Of a stretch of 64,000 nt of DNA, positions 53,701 through 63,640 are shown one piece after another. Location of the stretch: contig NW_004454225.1 in assembly GCF_000283155.1 (NCBI RefSeq), positions 3,427,451 to 3,491,450 on the forward strand, written 5' to 3'. Positions within the stretch are counted from its first letter, which is position 1. Each line of letters begins with the position of its first letter. The position numbers were made by a program, and so were the translations under genes. A model generated the notes under the pieces. It had not been told where the DNA came from. It did no database searches and saw nothing but the letters and a program-made list of their open reading frames with translations. This stretch comes from Ceratotherium simum simum. Lineage: Eukaryota; Chordata; Mammalia; Perissodactyla; Rhinocerotidae.

Positions 53701-53739
53701 CAGGCCAGGCAGCTTGTCCAGCGGCCGCAACACCGACAT
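41739..53739 (-). CDS. CENPM: Centromere protein M, complete coding region
   Basis: Six minus-strand coding exons: 53739-53683 (ATG at 53739), 53142-53063, 49814-49722, 47594-47515, 46331-46240 and 41879-41739 (TGA at 41741-41739). Splice sites and phases all agree and the sum is 543 bases, 180 residues, equal to human. Exon 1 begins [14 protein letters not shown]; exon 2 has [13 protein letters not shown]; exon 3 [17 protein letters not shown]; exon 5 [10 protein letters not shown]; exon 6 ends [19 protein letters not shown] is a pseudo-GTPase: it has a small-GTPase fold but no nucleotide-binding P-loop, and none is visible here. It sits with CENP-H, -I and -K in the inner-kinetochore CCAN complex and is needed for chromosome alignment. 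Intron 2 contains two EREs and an assembly gap; intron 3 contains another ERE. No disruption of the frame. Confidence 0.97.
42640..43865 (+). repeat. L2 LINE, extended 3' portion
   Basis: Long L2-like stretch: CAGGGCCTTTGCACTGCTCT near 43,530, CTCCTTCAAGTCTTTACC, then AGAGCCTAGAACGATGCTTG and TAAGAAGTATTAGTTGAG at the end. In a CENPM intron. Confidence 0.65.
46874..47133 (+). repeat. MIR SINE, nearly full length
   Basis: Forward copy with GGCTGTGGACTATGACTCCC, GGCAAGTGACTTAACCTCAG, GGAGATAATAATACCCACCT and GTCTGGCATACACTGAGTGC in consensus order. In CENPM intron 4. Confidence 0.8.
47730..48570. repeat. L1-like LINE fragment, interrupted by an ERE
   Basis: Phrases such as AACTGTTGCCAACAATGCTG, TGCTGCATGAATATTC and TACTGTTAAATTGCTCTCCA resemble an old LINE-type 3' region also echoed at 3,100-3,350. 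The ERE at 48,177 splits it. Family not certain. Confidence 0.4.
48177..48419 (-). mobile_element. ERE SINE
   Basis: Reverse copy with poly-T left and a GGGCAGGCCCC head right; 13-bp duplication CAGTATGTGTCTT at 48164-48176 and 48420-48432. In a CENPM intron, same strand as the gene, inserted into an L1-like fragment. Confidence 0.93.
50400..50424. repeat. (AC)n microsatellite
   Basis: Twelve uninterrupted AC units in CENPM intron 2. Confidence 0.95.
51452..51690 (+). mobile_element. ERE SINE
   Basis: Forward copy starting GGGCCAGCCCGGTGG; duplication AAAAATTCATGTTCT at 51437-51451 and 51691-51705. In CENPM intron 2, antisense to the gene. Confidence 0.92.
51942..52264 (-). mobile_element. 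ERE SINE containing an assembly gap
   Basis: Reverse copy: poly-T at 51942-51957 leads into the N run (51958-52092), then the element resumes CTGGCCCTGGGCTAACATCT and ends in the GGGCCGGCCCC head. TATCCTTTCCT flanks it at 51931-51941 and 52265-52275. In CENPM intron 2. Confidence 0.9.
51958..52092. other. Assembly gap, 135 N
   Basis: Undetermined bases inside an ERE next to its homopolymer tail; the gap is most likely repeat-related and hides no exon. Confidence 0.98.
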
Positions 53740-53870
53740 CCCAGCCGCAGGCCCAACCGCAGCTCTTGTGCCGCGCGCCCTGCTTTCAAACCGCTCTGAG
53801 GCCCGCCTCTAGTGCGCGACCGAGGGGCACGTGACCCTCTTTAGGCGGGGCTTTGTGGGGGGGGTGGGGC
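53170..53870 (-). promoter_or_regulatory. CENPM promoter region: CHR element, E-box, CCAAT boxes in CpG island
   Basis: CpG-rich sequence spans CENPM exon 1 and the start of intron 1. On the minus strand a TTTGAA element (53790-53785) preceded by GCGG lies about 46 bases upstream of the start codon, matching a cell-cycle homology region (CHR). A CACGTGAC E-box is at 53828-53835. CCAAT boxes lie at 53465-53469 (plus) and as ATTGG at 53501-53505 and 53543-53547, inside intron 1. The E-box and CHR arrangement suits a G2/M gene; binding is inferred. Confidence 0.55.
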
Positions 53871-54040
53871 CCTCTTAAAGGAACCGCTACCTCATTTTCT
53901 GACGGGGAATTCCAGCGCTGGCCCCAGGCACTTAAGGTGCTGCCCATGGGACAGGCCTTTTATTTCAGGTCTCGGAGAAAGAAGATATTTAGTGATTCAT
54001 GTGTTCATTTTCGTTCATTCATGTTCATTCACCATACTCT

Positions 54041-54258
54041 ATTTTTTTAATAATTTTATTTATTTATTTATTTTTCCCCACAAAGCCCCAGTAGATAGTT
54101 GTATGTCATAGCTGCACATCCTTCTAGTTGCTGTATGTGGGATGCAGCCTCAGCATGGTCGGAGAAGCGGTGCATCGGTGAGCGCCCGGGATCCGAACCC
54201 CGGCTCGGCAGGAACGGAGCCTGCGCACTTAACAGCTAAGCCATGGGGCCGCCCCAAG
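54041..54258 (-). mobile_element. ERE SINE
   Basis: Reverse short-form copy with an (ATTT)n tail and a GGGCCGCCCC head; 14-bp duplication ATTCACCATACTCT at 54027-54040 and 54261-54274. About 300 bp upstream of the CENPM start codon, interrupting the edge of an L2 fragment. Confidence 0.92.
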
Positions 54259-54274
54259 TTATTCACCATACTCT

Positions 54275-55668
54275 TGATTCCTTCCAAACCTGCCCTTCCC
54301 ACATCTTCTCAGTCTCAGTTGACTCCATCCTTGCAGCTGCTCAGAACAAAATGTTGGGGTTGTTCTTGGCTCCTTTTCTTCACACCTCGCATCCAATCCG
54401 AAAGCAAGTCTGTGGATTTTATTCTTAAGATGCATCCAGAAGCTGACCACTTCTCACCACCTCCACTCCACTACCAGGACAAGCCACTGTCATCTCTCAC
54501 CGGGACTATTCTAACAGCCTTCTCACTGGCTCCCTGCTTCCACCTGGTCCCCAGGGCTACCTCAACTTACCACACAGAAATAATAGTCATCCTTTTAAAA
54601 CAGAAATCAGAGCAGGCCACTTCTCTGATCAAAACCCACCAGAGTTCCCATCTCACTCAGAGTATGTTACAAACGCCTTCCATGGGCTTTGAGGCTCTGC
54701 GTGTTCTGGCCCCTGACAATCTCCCTGGCCTCATCTTCTGCTCTTCTCCCTCCAACACCCCTCTAGCCACATGGGCTTCTAGGCTGTTCTTCAAATATTC
54801 CAAGTATCCTCCGGCCTCAGGACCTTTGCCCCTGCAGTTCCCTCTGGCTGAAATGCTCTTCTCCCACGTAGTCACATGGCTTGGTTCCTCACTGTATTCA
54901 TGTTTCTGCCCCAATGTCATCTTCTCAGAGGGGCCTTTCTTAATGACCCTGTCTAAAATAGCAAGCCCTCTGTTATATACTATCTCCCCTTTTCTGCTCT
55001 ATTTTCTCAATAGTACTAATCTCTAGTTCATATATTGTCAAGAAATGTGCAGCCTCCGAGATTTTACCTTACTTACAAACCAATAAACTGTTACTGTTTA
55101 TTACTGTTTAGTAATATTCTGTTACTATTTCATGGATGCTGGCAGAAGACATGAAACTCCTGGTTCAGAGACAAAGGACTTCATTACTCATGGTAAAAGC
55201 AGTAGCCAGGTTTGTTTGTTTGTTTGTGTCAGGTCCCCTTAAACTCTGCAAAGGACCCATCATGGATGCCCATACATGTCATGGATGGCATTACAGGAGA
55301 GGAGCACAGAGATTAGAGATTCACCTCTTTTATAGTGAGTGGTAGGCATGCCTGTTCTTTGTCTGGGGGGAGATGTTACTCCATCCTGCAAGGTTACTTG
55401 CTGCGAACACAACCCTGAGAAATGGCCTGGGGGGTAAAGAGCTTTCAGGGCCTTGCTTTCTTGGCATACCCAGCAAGAACATGCAGGGACGCTCAGGGCC
55501 CACGGCAGATTGCTTCTTCCGACAGTTACATAATTACTTGCTCATTGTCTGTCTCTCTAACTAGAGCATAAGATACATGAGGGCAGAGACTTTGTCAGTT
55601 TGCACGTCCAGCACTTTAAAAAGTGCGTGCTACATGGTAGTTGCTCAATAAATATTTGTGGAATGAAT
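54275..55668 (+). repeat. L2 LINE, split by ~530 bp of other sequence
   Basis: L2 features run 54,275-55,030 (AGGACCTTTGCCCCTGCAGT, TGAAATGCTCTTCTCCCACG, AATGTCATCTTCTCAGAGG) and resume at about 55,560-55,668 (CATGAGGGCAGAGACTTTGT, CTCAATAAATATTTGTGGAA, TGAATGAA). The intervening 55,030-55,560 is not L2-like. A long ORF through here (54,142-55,026) is repeat-derived. Confidence 0.7.
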
Positions 55669-55669
55669 G

Positions 55670-57700
55670 AATTGATTTACATCCATTCATTCATTCTCAG
55701 CAGTGATTCATTCACCATTTCCTAGGGCAAACCCAATGCCCCACCCTGAGAACATGGATGAACCAGACATTATTGATCAACTCAGTGTGATTGGGGAGTC
55801 AGATGGTGATCACACAGTGTGCTCATTGCTGTGACATCTGGGAGAGCAGAGGCAAACTCCCTGTCTAACCGAAATCCTCACTGCAGACTAAACTAATTAC
55901 ATCTTGCTTAGAAAGAGCTGGAAGTAAATGGCTTCATGGAGCCCTTGCCCCAGCACAGATGGGGCTTTGATTCCTCACAACATGCGGTGTGGAGGGGGCT
56001 CCCTGAAAGTCAGGGAGCAGTGAGTACTATGACAATAAGGTAAGGTGGGTGGGGATAAACAGAGATGGGTAGGAAGAAGCTCCTTTGGGTCAGGGGAGGC
56101 CCCTCTAAGAAGGGGATGTTTGAGCGGATGCCTGAATTCACCACCACAATCAAGATAATGAATATATCCATTACCCCTAGAAGTTTCTCCATGCCTCTGT
56201 CATCCGTACCCCAACCCTTCTCGGCCTTCCCACTCCAAACTATTGAAAAGCACTTTGGCAGCTTTGCCATAATAGTCCCACACTGGAAACAACCCAAACA
56301 TCCCTCGGTGGTGAACAGACAAACAGGTTGTGGTGTGCTGATACATGCAACACCATCAATGAATAGCAAAAGCATTGAGCTGAGCAACAGAGGCCAGACA
56401 CAAAAAGAGTATGTACCATATGATTCCATTTATATGAAATACAAATACAGGCAAGACTAATCTATGCTGATAGAAATCAGGTCAGGGGGAAGGGGGTGAC
56501 TGGCAAGAGGCAGGAGGGCACTGTCTGGTGATGGAAATATTCTAGTCATTGATCAGGGTAGTGGTTGCATAGGCGTACAGACAGGTAAAAATTCATCACT
56601 TAAGATTTGTATTGTACTGTATGTACCTTATTTCTCAATAAAAATCCCTCTGTGAACTCAAACTCGCTCCCCTTGCCCCACATGTGCTGGAGAGGATTTA
56701 CCACCTTTGCAGGGGCCCAGATGGTCCCGGAGCTGGCAGGATGTCTGTGGGGTGGGGGACCCAGGGTCCTGTAGCCATCTCACTCACAGCCTTTCCCACC
56801 TGCCCATCCTCAGGTTTCTGGGAATGGACTCCCCGGGGAGGTGGTTCCTCGAAGCCTCTTTCCTGCCCGTGGGCCTCCAGGCCCACTCTCTCCTCCTGAG
56901 ACAATGACCGCTGCTGTTTATGGAATGCTCACTGGGCGCCTGACGCTTTGCAGACACTCTGTCTATAGAACAGGAGGGAGGACTCAGGCTTGGGAGGTGG
57001 GCCCCCCACCCCCACTCCCTGGCTTTGTCAGTTAGAAGCTGAGTGACCTAGACAGAGAGAGTAAGCAGCTTCACCTCTCTGAACTGTAGCTGCCTCATCC
57101 CAAAATGGGCTCTCAACACCAACCAAGCTGAAGAACTGGACGAAGTGATGTGGGGGCCATGCCTGGCACATGGGAGTGCCCAGTGCCTGGGAGCCACAAC
57201 TATTTCAAGCTATATCCCAGCAGGGGGGCTCTGGGGCTGGTAAGGCAAAACCGGGAGGGGCCTGAAGGCCAGGCTAGGGCTCCGACCCTGGCATTGCGAC
57301 TCTCTTGCCGTGTGACCTTGGATGATGCATAAATGAGGTAACGTAAGTAAAGCGCTGAAAGCAGAGTCTGGCACGTAGTGATAAACACTACATTGGACCA
57401 ATGCATCCAGACTCTCAGTCTCAGTCTTGGTTCTTCCCTCTATAACCTCATATATATGACCCTCATTGGCTCTACTGGTCACTGCTTCTGTGTCCCCACC
57501 CACTTGCAAGGGACTCCAATTTCTCCCTACCCTCAAATGGCAACCCTCCAACCCCTCCAGTTATTTCAGCCAGGGCACCCCTCTGCTCTAGGCCCAGCAG
57601 CCTGCTGGGTGGCTCCCATCCTTCTCCAAATTCCGCCAACCCTGCCCTGCCTGTCATCTCTGTACCACGTGCACAGTGCAAGGGATCCAGAAGAGAAGAC
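55670..57700. other. Intergenic region CENPM-SMIM45, repeat-bearing
   Basis: No exon recognised. Apart from the L1 3' end (56,240-56,650), it is unassigned low-complexity and unique sequence up to the candidate SMIM45 promoter. Confidence 0.5.
56240..56650 (+). repeat. L1 LINE 3'-end fragment
   Basis: Sequence such as GAAACAACCCAAACATCCCT, CATATGATTCCATTTATATG and GATGGAAATATTCTAGTC, ending in TTATTTCTCAATAAAAATCC, is typical of old L1 3' ends. Upstream of the SMIM45 promoter region. Confidence 0.65.
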
Positions 57701-57702
57701 TG

Positions 57703-57773
57703 GTTGCCAGGGGCAACGGAGGATAAAGCCCTTGCTCTGCGAGGCTGCTGATTGGCTGAGACAGGTCCCGCCT
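57703..57773 (+). promoter_or_regulatory. Candidate SMIM45 promoter: palindromic X-box, CCAAT box, GC box
   Basis: GTTGCCAGGGGCAAC at 57703-57717 is a perfect inverted repeat matching the RFX X-box (GTTRCC, 3-base spacer, RGYAAC). An inverted CCAAT box (ATTGG, 57751-57755) and a CCCGCCTCC box (about 57767-57775) follow in promoter-like order. A good donor GGGGTGAGTTT lies at 58,086, so a noncoding first exon ending at 58,085 and splicing to 60,631 is plausible. The exon is a prediction. Confidence 0.45.
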
Positions 57774-59084
57774 CCTGCCATCCTGAGGGTGGGGGGCAGA
57801 GGAAAGGGTCTCCTCTGATGGGCAGGGAGAGGTACCAAGGTTCCAAGCCATCCCAGGACGGCCTCCTCCTGGCCCAGTCAGAGCCCCTGGGCCTGAGAAG
57901 CTCTGACTCCTGTGGAGGACATTGGCTTCACCCTTTCACTGCCTCCAGCACCCAGGGCGGCCACAGATGGCAGTGTCTCTGGGGACAGAAGCTGTGACTG
58001 AGTCCACGGGCTGATGCTGAGCTGCCCAGGCTGACGCGGTGCGCTCAGCGCAGAGCTCCCGGAACAGGCATCTGCAGGGTGTGGGGTGAGTTTGTGGGCT
58101 CGCGGAGGGCCACCGAGTGGTGTCAATGGCTTGGGAGGCAGGGAGAGGGGCTCTGCAACCCTCTCACTGTCCTGGACAGGACCTTGGCTTGAATGGGTTG
58201 AAAAATTCCTTATAGATCATCTGGTAACCCCCACCTCCACCTGTCACCGTGCATGGGGAACCCTGAAGTCCGGAGAGAGGGACCAGTGGCCCAAGGTCAC
58301 ACAGAACGCCAGTAAGTGTTTTGCTTCAGCTAGGCCAGTCCCCTGAGGAGCCAGGAAGAGGTCTAGGGGTCCTCAATCTGCCCTAGAATGCTTGGGATTT
58401 TGTTCACAGTGATGGAGAGGTTGGGGGACCCTGAACTCGGTTCCACAGATCCACAACACTGTAGCTGAAATGGCTTCTGCTCTGCCCGAGTACCCCATTC
58501 TCATGTTTAAGCTGCAAGGAGGCTGGGGTCCTGGCTGGGGCCGGGGGAGGGGCACGAATCACCTTGGCTTAAGTCAGGCTAGTTTGGAGCAGCCTTCCTG
58601 CTTGGGGTCCCCTTCCCCAGCTCCCCCAACCCAGGCAGCACCAGGCAATTCTGAACTCTCTCTTTGGTGCTCCAGAAAGGCAGCCGGTCAGGAGGGCACT
58701 GTGCCAGCCCTGACTTTGGGCCATTAACACACTCTTCATTTTATTCCTCCATGAATAGGGCATCTTGAGACACTGTGCTTCAGAGCAGCCAATGGGGACC
58801 CTGGGGGGCAGGGGAGGGGCTCTGGATGGATGCAGGACTGGGAAGCAGCATCTCTCCCTCCCCCAGATTACAACCCACTTCACAGACTCACCTGGAAGCA
58901 GGGAGACAAGAGGAGCTGGAGTTTGCAGACAGAGGTCCGAGAAGCTGCGGCTTCTCTTCAGCCTGCCCTGGAGGTCACTCCATCTATCCCCCAGAGGCCA
59001 AGGTGGGCCCCTGCTCATTTCAGTCTGCTCAGGTGTCTTTCCCCACCCTGGAGGACTCACACCTCAGGACGTGGCTGGGGTTTG

Positions 59085-59190
59085 GGGTCTGGCTCTGTCA
59101 CTTCCCAGCTGGGTAACCCCAGGCAAGTTAGTGAACCTGTCTGGGCCTCAGTTTCCTCACCTGTAAAATGGGGCCAGGCCTGTTGTGAAG
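59085..59190 (+). repeat. MIR SINE core fragment
   Basis: Contains GGCAAGTTAGTGAACCTGTC and CTCAGTTTCCTCACCTGTAA in MIR order. In the presumed SMIM45 intron. Confidence 0.7.
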
Positions 59191-59614
59191 TGCTCTCCCT
59201 GCCGAGCGGGCTGAGGTGGGGATCCTCACCCTATCCCTTTCTCGCACCTCAGGGAGGGTTTGAGGGTGGGTTAAATGGGTCCTGCCTTATCCTATTTCTG
59301 GAAGAGATGATCTGTGATCTGGCTTTTGAAGTATGAATAGGAGTTTACCATGTGAACACAATTAACATTCCAGGGAACATTCCAGGGAAAATGAAAGCAT
59401 ATGCAAAGATGGGGACTGCATAACGTGCAGGTGCACGTAGGTGTCTGACAAGCAGTTCCATATGATGGCACGTAGGGTGGGAGATAAGCCTGGGGAGGTT
59501 GGCAGAGAGCAGATGTTGGCACTTTAGGGCTGTTCCGAGGAGTCTGGGTGTGTATAAGGTTTGTGAAGCACCTTCTACTTTCCTGATTTGCTTGCCTCTG
59601 GTTCACCGGAAATC

Positions 59615-59935
59615 ACAATAGTTAATACTCAGAGTGCTGACTCTGTGCCAGGCAGCGTGGTGCTAAGTGCTTGGTAGGCATTGTCTTGCTAAACATCCAC
59701 AGCAACCTTGAGAAGTGGGTCCTATTTCTATCCCCATTTTACACATGGGGAAACTGAGGCTCAGAGAATAAGAACGAACTACTATGTAGCACTGAATGTG
59801 TGCCGGGCACTGGTTCTGAGCATTTTACATAAATTAACTCATTTCTTAGTCACCACAGCCTTGTGACCTAGCTAGGTATTATTTTCATTCCCATTTTATA
59901 GATGTGGAAACCAAGGCCCAGGGTTTTTGGGTTGG
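59615..59935 (-). repeat. Two adjacent reverse MIR SINEs
   Basis: One copy covers about 59,615-59,772 (ending GGGGAAACTGAGGCTCAGAG) and another begins about 59,775 (GTGCCGGGCACTGGTTCTGA) and runs to GGAAACCAAGGCCCAGG. In the presumed SMIM45 intron. Confidence 0.7.
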
Positions 59936-60644
59936 CGCCTGCACCCATATTCTTATAATTATGAGGTTGGGCATGGGCCTGAATTTGGAGCCTGTGTGGA
60001 CCCTGTTGATATCAACCAGGTCCCTGGGGATGGGCGTTTGTTAACTAGGCTTTCACCAAGCCACACCTGGCCAGGATGTGCGGGTGGCCGGGGACCCGCT
60101 CATCTGTGAAGGGCCTGGCCTGTGGCAGCCTCTGCACTGTCAGGGCCAGGAGGGGCGGCTCAGGGGAGGCATTGCTCAGGCTGTCCCTTACTGAGTGCTG
60201 TGAGGGATCAGTCAACTCATTGTATCCCCAGTGGGACCCGTGTGGAGATTCGGTTAGTGTCCTCTTTCACAGGAGATGACGCTGAGGCCCAGAGAGGTTA
60301 GGCAACTCGCCTGAGGGCACACGTGCTGGACAGGGACTGAGCCAGGGTGGGCTTTCGGCTATAAGCCTCCATCTCAAAGGGTGAGTAGGAGCTGGGCAGG
60401 CTCCCTGTGGTGGGGGCAGCTCTGTGCTTGGTCAGGAGGCCCGGCTGCTGCGTCACCATGTGGTCTTGATCAGACACTGTTCCCCACTCTACTGGGCCTC
60501 AGTCTTCCCATCTATAAAGTGATGCTCAGACCTCCCGGCTCTGTGAAGGCTGCAGGTCCCTCTCTGGCGGGGAGGTGGGGGGCCAGACAAGGGGCACCTC
60601 TGTCGGCTCTCACTGCCCGTGTCTCGGCAGCCAGGGCCGCCGTG

Positions 60645-60851
60645 ATGCCGCACTTCCTGGACTGGTTTGTGCCTGTCTACCTGGTCATCTCGGTCCTCAT
60701 CCTGGTGGGCTTCGGCGCCTGCATCTACTACTTCGAGCCCGGACTGCAGGAGGCGCACAAGTGGCGCATGCAGCGCCCCCTGGTGGACCGTGACCTCCGC
60801 AAGACACTGATGGTCCGTGACAACCTGGCTTTCGGAGGACCCGAGGTCTGA
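60645..60851 (+). CDS. SMIM45: Small integral membrane protein 45
   Basis: A 68-codon ORF with ATG at 60645 and TGA at 60849. The start context GCCGCCGTGATG is good, and an acceptor TGTCTCGGCAG ends at 60630, so this is a spliced downstream exon. The protein starts MPHFLDWFVP, has a single hydrophobic helix (about residues 8-29, VYLVISVLILVGFGACIYYF) and a charged C-terminal tail ending AFGGPEV. It matches the conserved human SMIM45 (formerly LINC00634) microprotein in length and sequence as I recall it, and its place beside CENPM agrees. Function is not established; the topology is inferred as single-pass with the tail most likely cytosolic. The upstream ORF extension from 60,381 lies across the acceptor and is not part of the protein. 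Confidence 0.93.
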   Translation: MPHFLDWFVPVYLVISVLILVGFGACIYYFEPGLQEAHKWRMQRPLVDRDLRKTLMVRDNLAFGGPEV

Positions 60852-61955
60852 GCTGACCGGCTCCAGTGGCCGAGCTGGGAGGTGGGCACTGGGCACCCTC
60901 CCCAACCCTGCCAAGCCTGGAGACCCTGAGGCAGAGGGAGGACGACGACCCCTGGTCCTCCAGGCCATCCCTCTGCAGCCTGGGTCCTCCCAGCAGAGGC
61001 TCCTGAGTGCTCCGGGGCCCTGGCTTTGGAGAGATGGGGCACCTGAGTGCCTTGAGGTGTTGCTGCTTCTGGGCCAGGGCTTGCTCTCCACGTCAAGCCA
61101 GCTCATCCCATGCCCGCTGTCCCCAGCTCTGGGGACGTCCCCCACTGGGCCCCAGTGCCTTTGTGCTGCCCAGCACTCCTGCCTCTCCCTGGAGTCAGGC
61201 GCTGCTGCCCCTGCCTGTCCTGAGCCTCTAGATCCCCCATTTCCCCACCGAATCCGCAGTTACACTCAGCTCCCCCCTCATCCCAATGGCACTGACCCTG
61301 CTGCTTCACGTGGGGGGCTCCAAAGCTGACTCAGGGAAAGGGCCCCATTGGAGGGATGTCAGCTTGGTCCAGCCCAGCCCCAACCCTCTGGACTCAGGCT
61401 TGGCATGGGTGAGTGTGTGTGGTGGGGTGTGCAGAGGGGCAAGACCACAGGGGAAGGAGGTGTGTGTGCGCGTGTGAGTGAGTTTGTGTGTGTGTGTGAT
61501 GGGGAGAGAGAGAGAGAGAGAGTGTCTAGGGTGAGTGGGCAGGTATGGGGTGGGGAGGAGATGCATGTATGTGTGAGAGGGAGACTGGGGACCCCAGGCA
61601 GGGTGGGAGGTGGTGGGGACGGGGTGAGCTCTGTGGGCAGCGTGGGGGTGCCAGCAGAAGTTCCCACCCCCCTCCTTCTGTTGGACTTCCCTATCCCTCC
61701 CCTTCCCCAAGGCTGAGGTGGCTGGCAAGATCCCCCGCCCTCCCCTGCCCTCTCTGTCCTGTACCGAACCTCCAGGGCCTCTAGAATTCAGCCCCCCCGA
61801 GCCAGGCCCCCAAGGTCCCCAACCCCACCCTGGAGCCCCTGTCCTGTGTGGAGCACCATTGCCTCATTTGGACATAGATTGAAAACCTGCTTCACTCTCC
61901 TCTGGGGCTTCCATCTTACTTTATTGTGATAGTAAAGACTTCGTGACTATCTTGG
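60852..61955 (+). other. SMIM45: SMIM45 3' UTR with variant poly(A) signal
   Basis: An AGTAAA hexamer at 61931-61936 in the context TTATTGTGATAGTAAAGACT is followed by a T/G-rich tract, fitting a cleavage site near 61,955. The interval includes the TG/GA simple repeat at 61,463-61,522. Extent is inferred. Confidence 0.5.
61463..61522. repeat. (TG)n / (GA)n compound simple repeat
   Basis: GTGTGTGCGCGTGTGAGTGAGT leads into a TG run and then an uninterrupted GA run, in the presumed SMIM45 3' UTR. Confidence 0.9.
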
Positions 61956-62100
61956 CAGGGCTGTCTCCTTTCCTGAAAGTAGGATCACGTCTATCACCTC
62001 ACTGGGTCCTCACAAAAAACATGATAGCTCCACATTCCCCATTGTAGGGGTAGGAACACCGAAGCTCAGAGAGGGTAGAGCAGAGAGAGGGTAGAGCAGA

Positions 62101-62275
62101 GTTTCTCAACAGCGGCACTAATGACATTTTGGATCAGATCATTCTTTGTGGAGGGGGCTGTCCTGTGCTCTGTAGGATGTTGAGCATCTCTGGTCTCTAC
62201 CCACTAGAAACCAGTAGCACTCGCCTCCTCCCTGCGGCCAGACAACCAAAAATGCTAACTGGAATCCCTGGGTAG
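62101..62275 (-). repeat. MER20-like hAT DNA transposon remnant
   Basis: GTTTCTCAACAGCGGCACTA, GGATCAGATCATTCTTTGTG, GGGGGCTGTCCTGTGCTCTG and the end GGTAGAGAACCAG follow the MER20 consensus (reverse) as I recall it. Between SMIM45 and the window end. Confidence 0.6.
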
Positions 62276-63389
62276 AGAACCAGTTAGCATATAAATTCAG
62301 GCACAGAGATGGAAAACAACAGGGCCTTAAACCAAATAGAATGTTCTTTCTTGCTCATGATGCAGTCCATGGCGAGGTGTCCAGAGCTGGTCTGGTGGCC
62401 GGTTCGATGCAGTGTTCAGGGACTTGAGTTGCTCCTCTCTGGCTGCTTCGATGTTGCCCTGGTTGGTGGATCCCAGAGGGCTGGTCTGCATCCTGAGCAG
62501 CAGGGTGGAGGGAGGGTGGAAGGGGCTGCCCCCTCCTTTGGGGACACTTCCCGATGGCTGTACCCCTTACTTCCTCTTACATTCCACTGGTCCATACGTA
62601 GTCACATGGCTACTCCTAGCTGCAAGGGAGGCTGAGAAGTGTAGCCTTTAGCTGGGTGGCTGTGTGTCCGTTTAAAAAGCCCACCTCCTTGAGAGGGGGA
62701 GAACACATGGAGACAGCCACCAGTCCATTTTTGTAGGGATTGGCCGAGGCCACAGGCCCGGGGGACCAGGACTCAGTCTTGCACATGCCCCATCTTAGGA
62801 GTCAGGGAGGGCAAAGCTGCCTTCTCTCACCACGATGGGCAGCGTTGCTTCTCCTCCTGGGCAAACCCGGGAATTGCAGGGGGCTGTCCTGCAGAGCCAG
62901 GTTGGGGCGAGGCAAGAGGCACGTCAGGGTCACACCCGAGTGCTCCTTCACTTCTGTGCCCTCAGCGCCTCTCTTGCCTCACCATAGGCCCCGCCCTGCA
63001 GTTTCTGAGTCCCACAGCCCCGACCTCTCACCCAGCAGAGCATTTTGCAGCTCCCGGCGATTTTCCCACACCCCCTCCCACCCCAGGCGGCTTCCCCTCA
63101 CTGCCCAGGACTCTTGCAGGCACAAGAGACAAAACTGAAAACAGCTGAAATAAAAGAGTTTGGTTCCAGACTCAGGCTGGGCCCGAGGGCTCAAGGGTGT
63201 CACCAGGACGCGCCATCTCTCCATCTCTCTCTCTGTCTCCTCAGTCCTGCTTTCCTCTGTGTGGGCTTCATCCTCAGGTCGACTTTCTCCATGTGGTGGT
63301 GAGGTGCCCCGGCAGTCCCAGGCTCACAAGGCCTCAGCGCCTTGATTTCAGGAGAGAGCATGTGTCCTGTTTCAGCTAAAAGTTCAGAG

Positions 63390-63640
63390 AGTGAAGGGCT
63401 AGCCTGGTGGTGTAGTGGTTGGGTTCGCGTGCTCCACTTTGGCGAAGTGGGGTTTGCAGGTTCAGATTCCAGGCACATACCTATGCACCACTTATCAAGC
63501 CATGCTGTGGCAGCGTCCCATATATAAAGTAGAAGAAGATGGGCACAGATGTTAGCCCAGGGCCAATCTCCCTAGCAAAAAGAGGAGGATTGGCAACAGA
63601 TGTTAGCTCACTGCTAATCTTCCTCACAAAAAAAAACATA
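63390..63640 (+). mobile_element. ERE SINE
   Basis: Forward copy, more diverged head (GGGCTAGCCTGGTGGTGTAG), GTTAGCTC modules and A-rich tail; duplication AAAAGTTCAGAG at 63378-63389 and 63641-63652. Downstream of SMIM45. Confidence 0.92.

Noticed and set aside
52891..53812. 302- and 264-codon plus-strand ORFs at the CENPM 5' end
   Set aside because: Antisense shadows of CENPM exons 1-2 and its CpG island; no conserved motif.
54142..55026. 294-codon plus-strand ORF
   Set aside because: Starts in an ERE and continues through an L2 fragment; serine/leucine-rich repeat-derived frame.
60381..60851. 156-codon ORF extending SMIM45 upstream
   Set aside because: The extra N-terminal part crosses a consensus splice acceptor at 60,630 and matches nothing; the conserved protein starts at 60,645.
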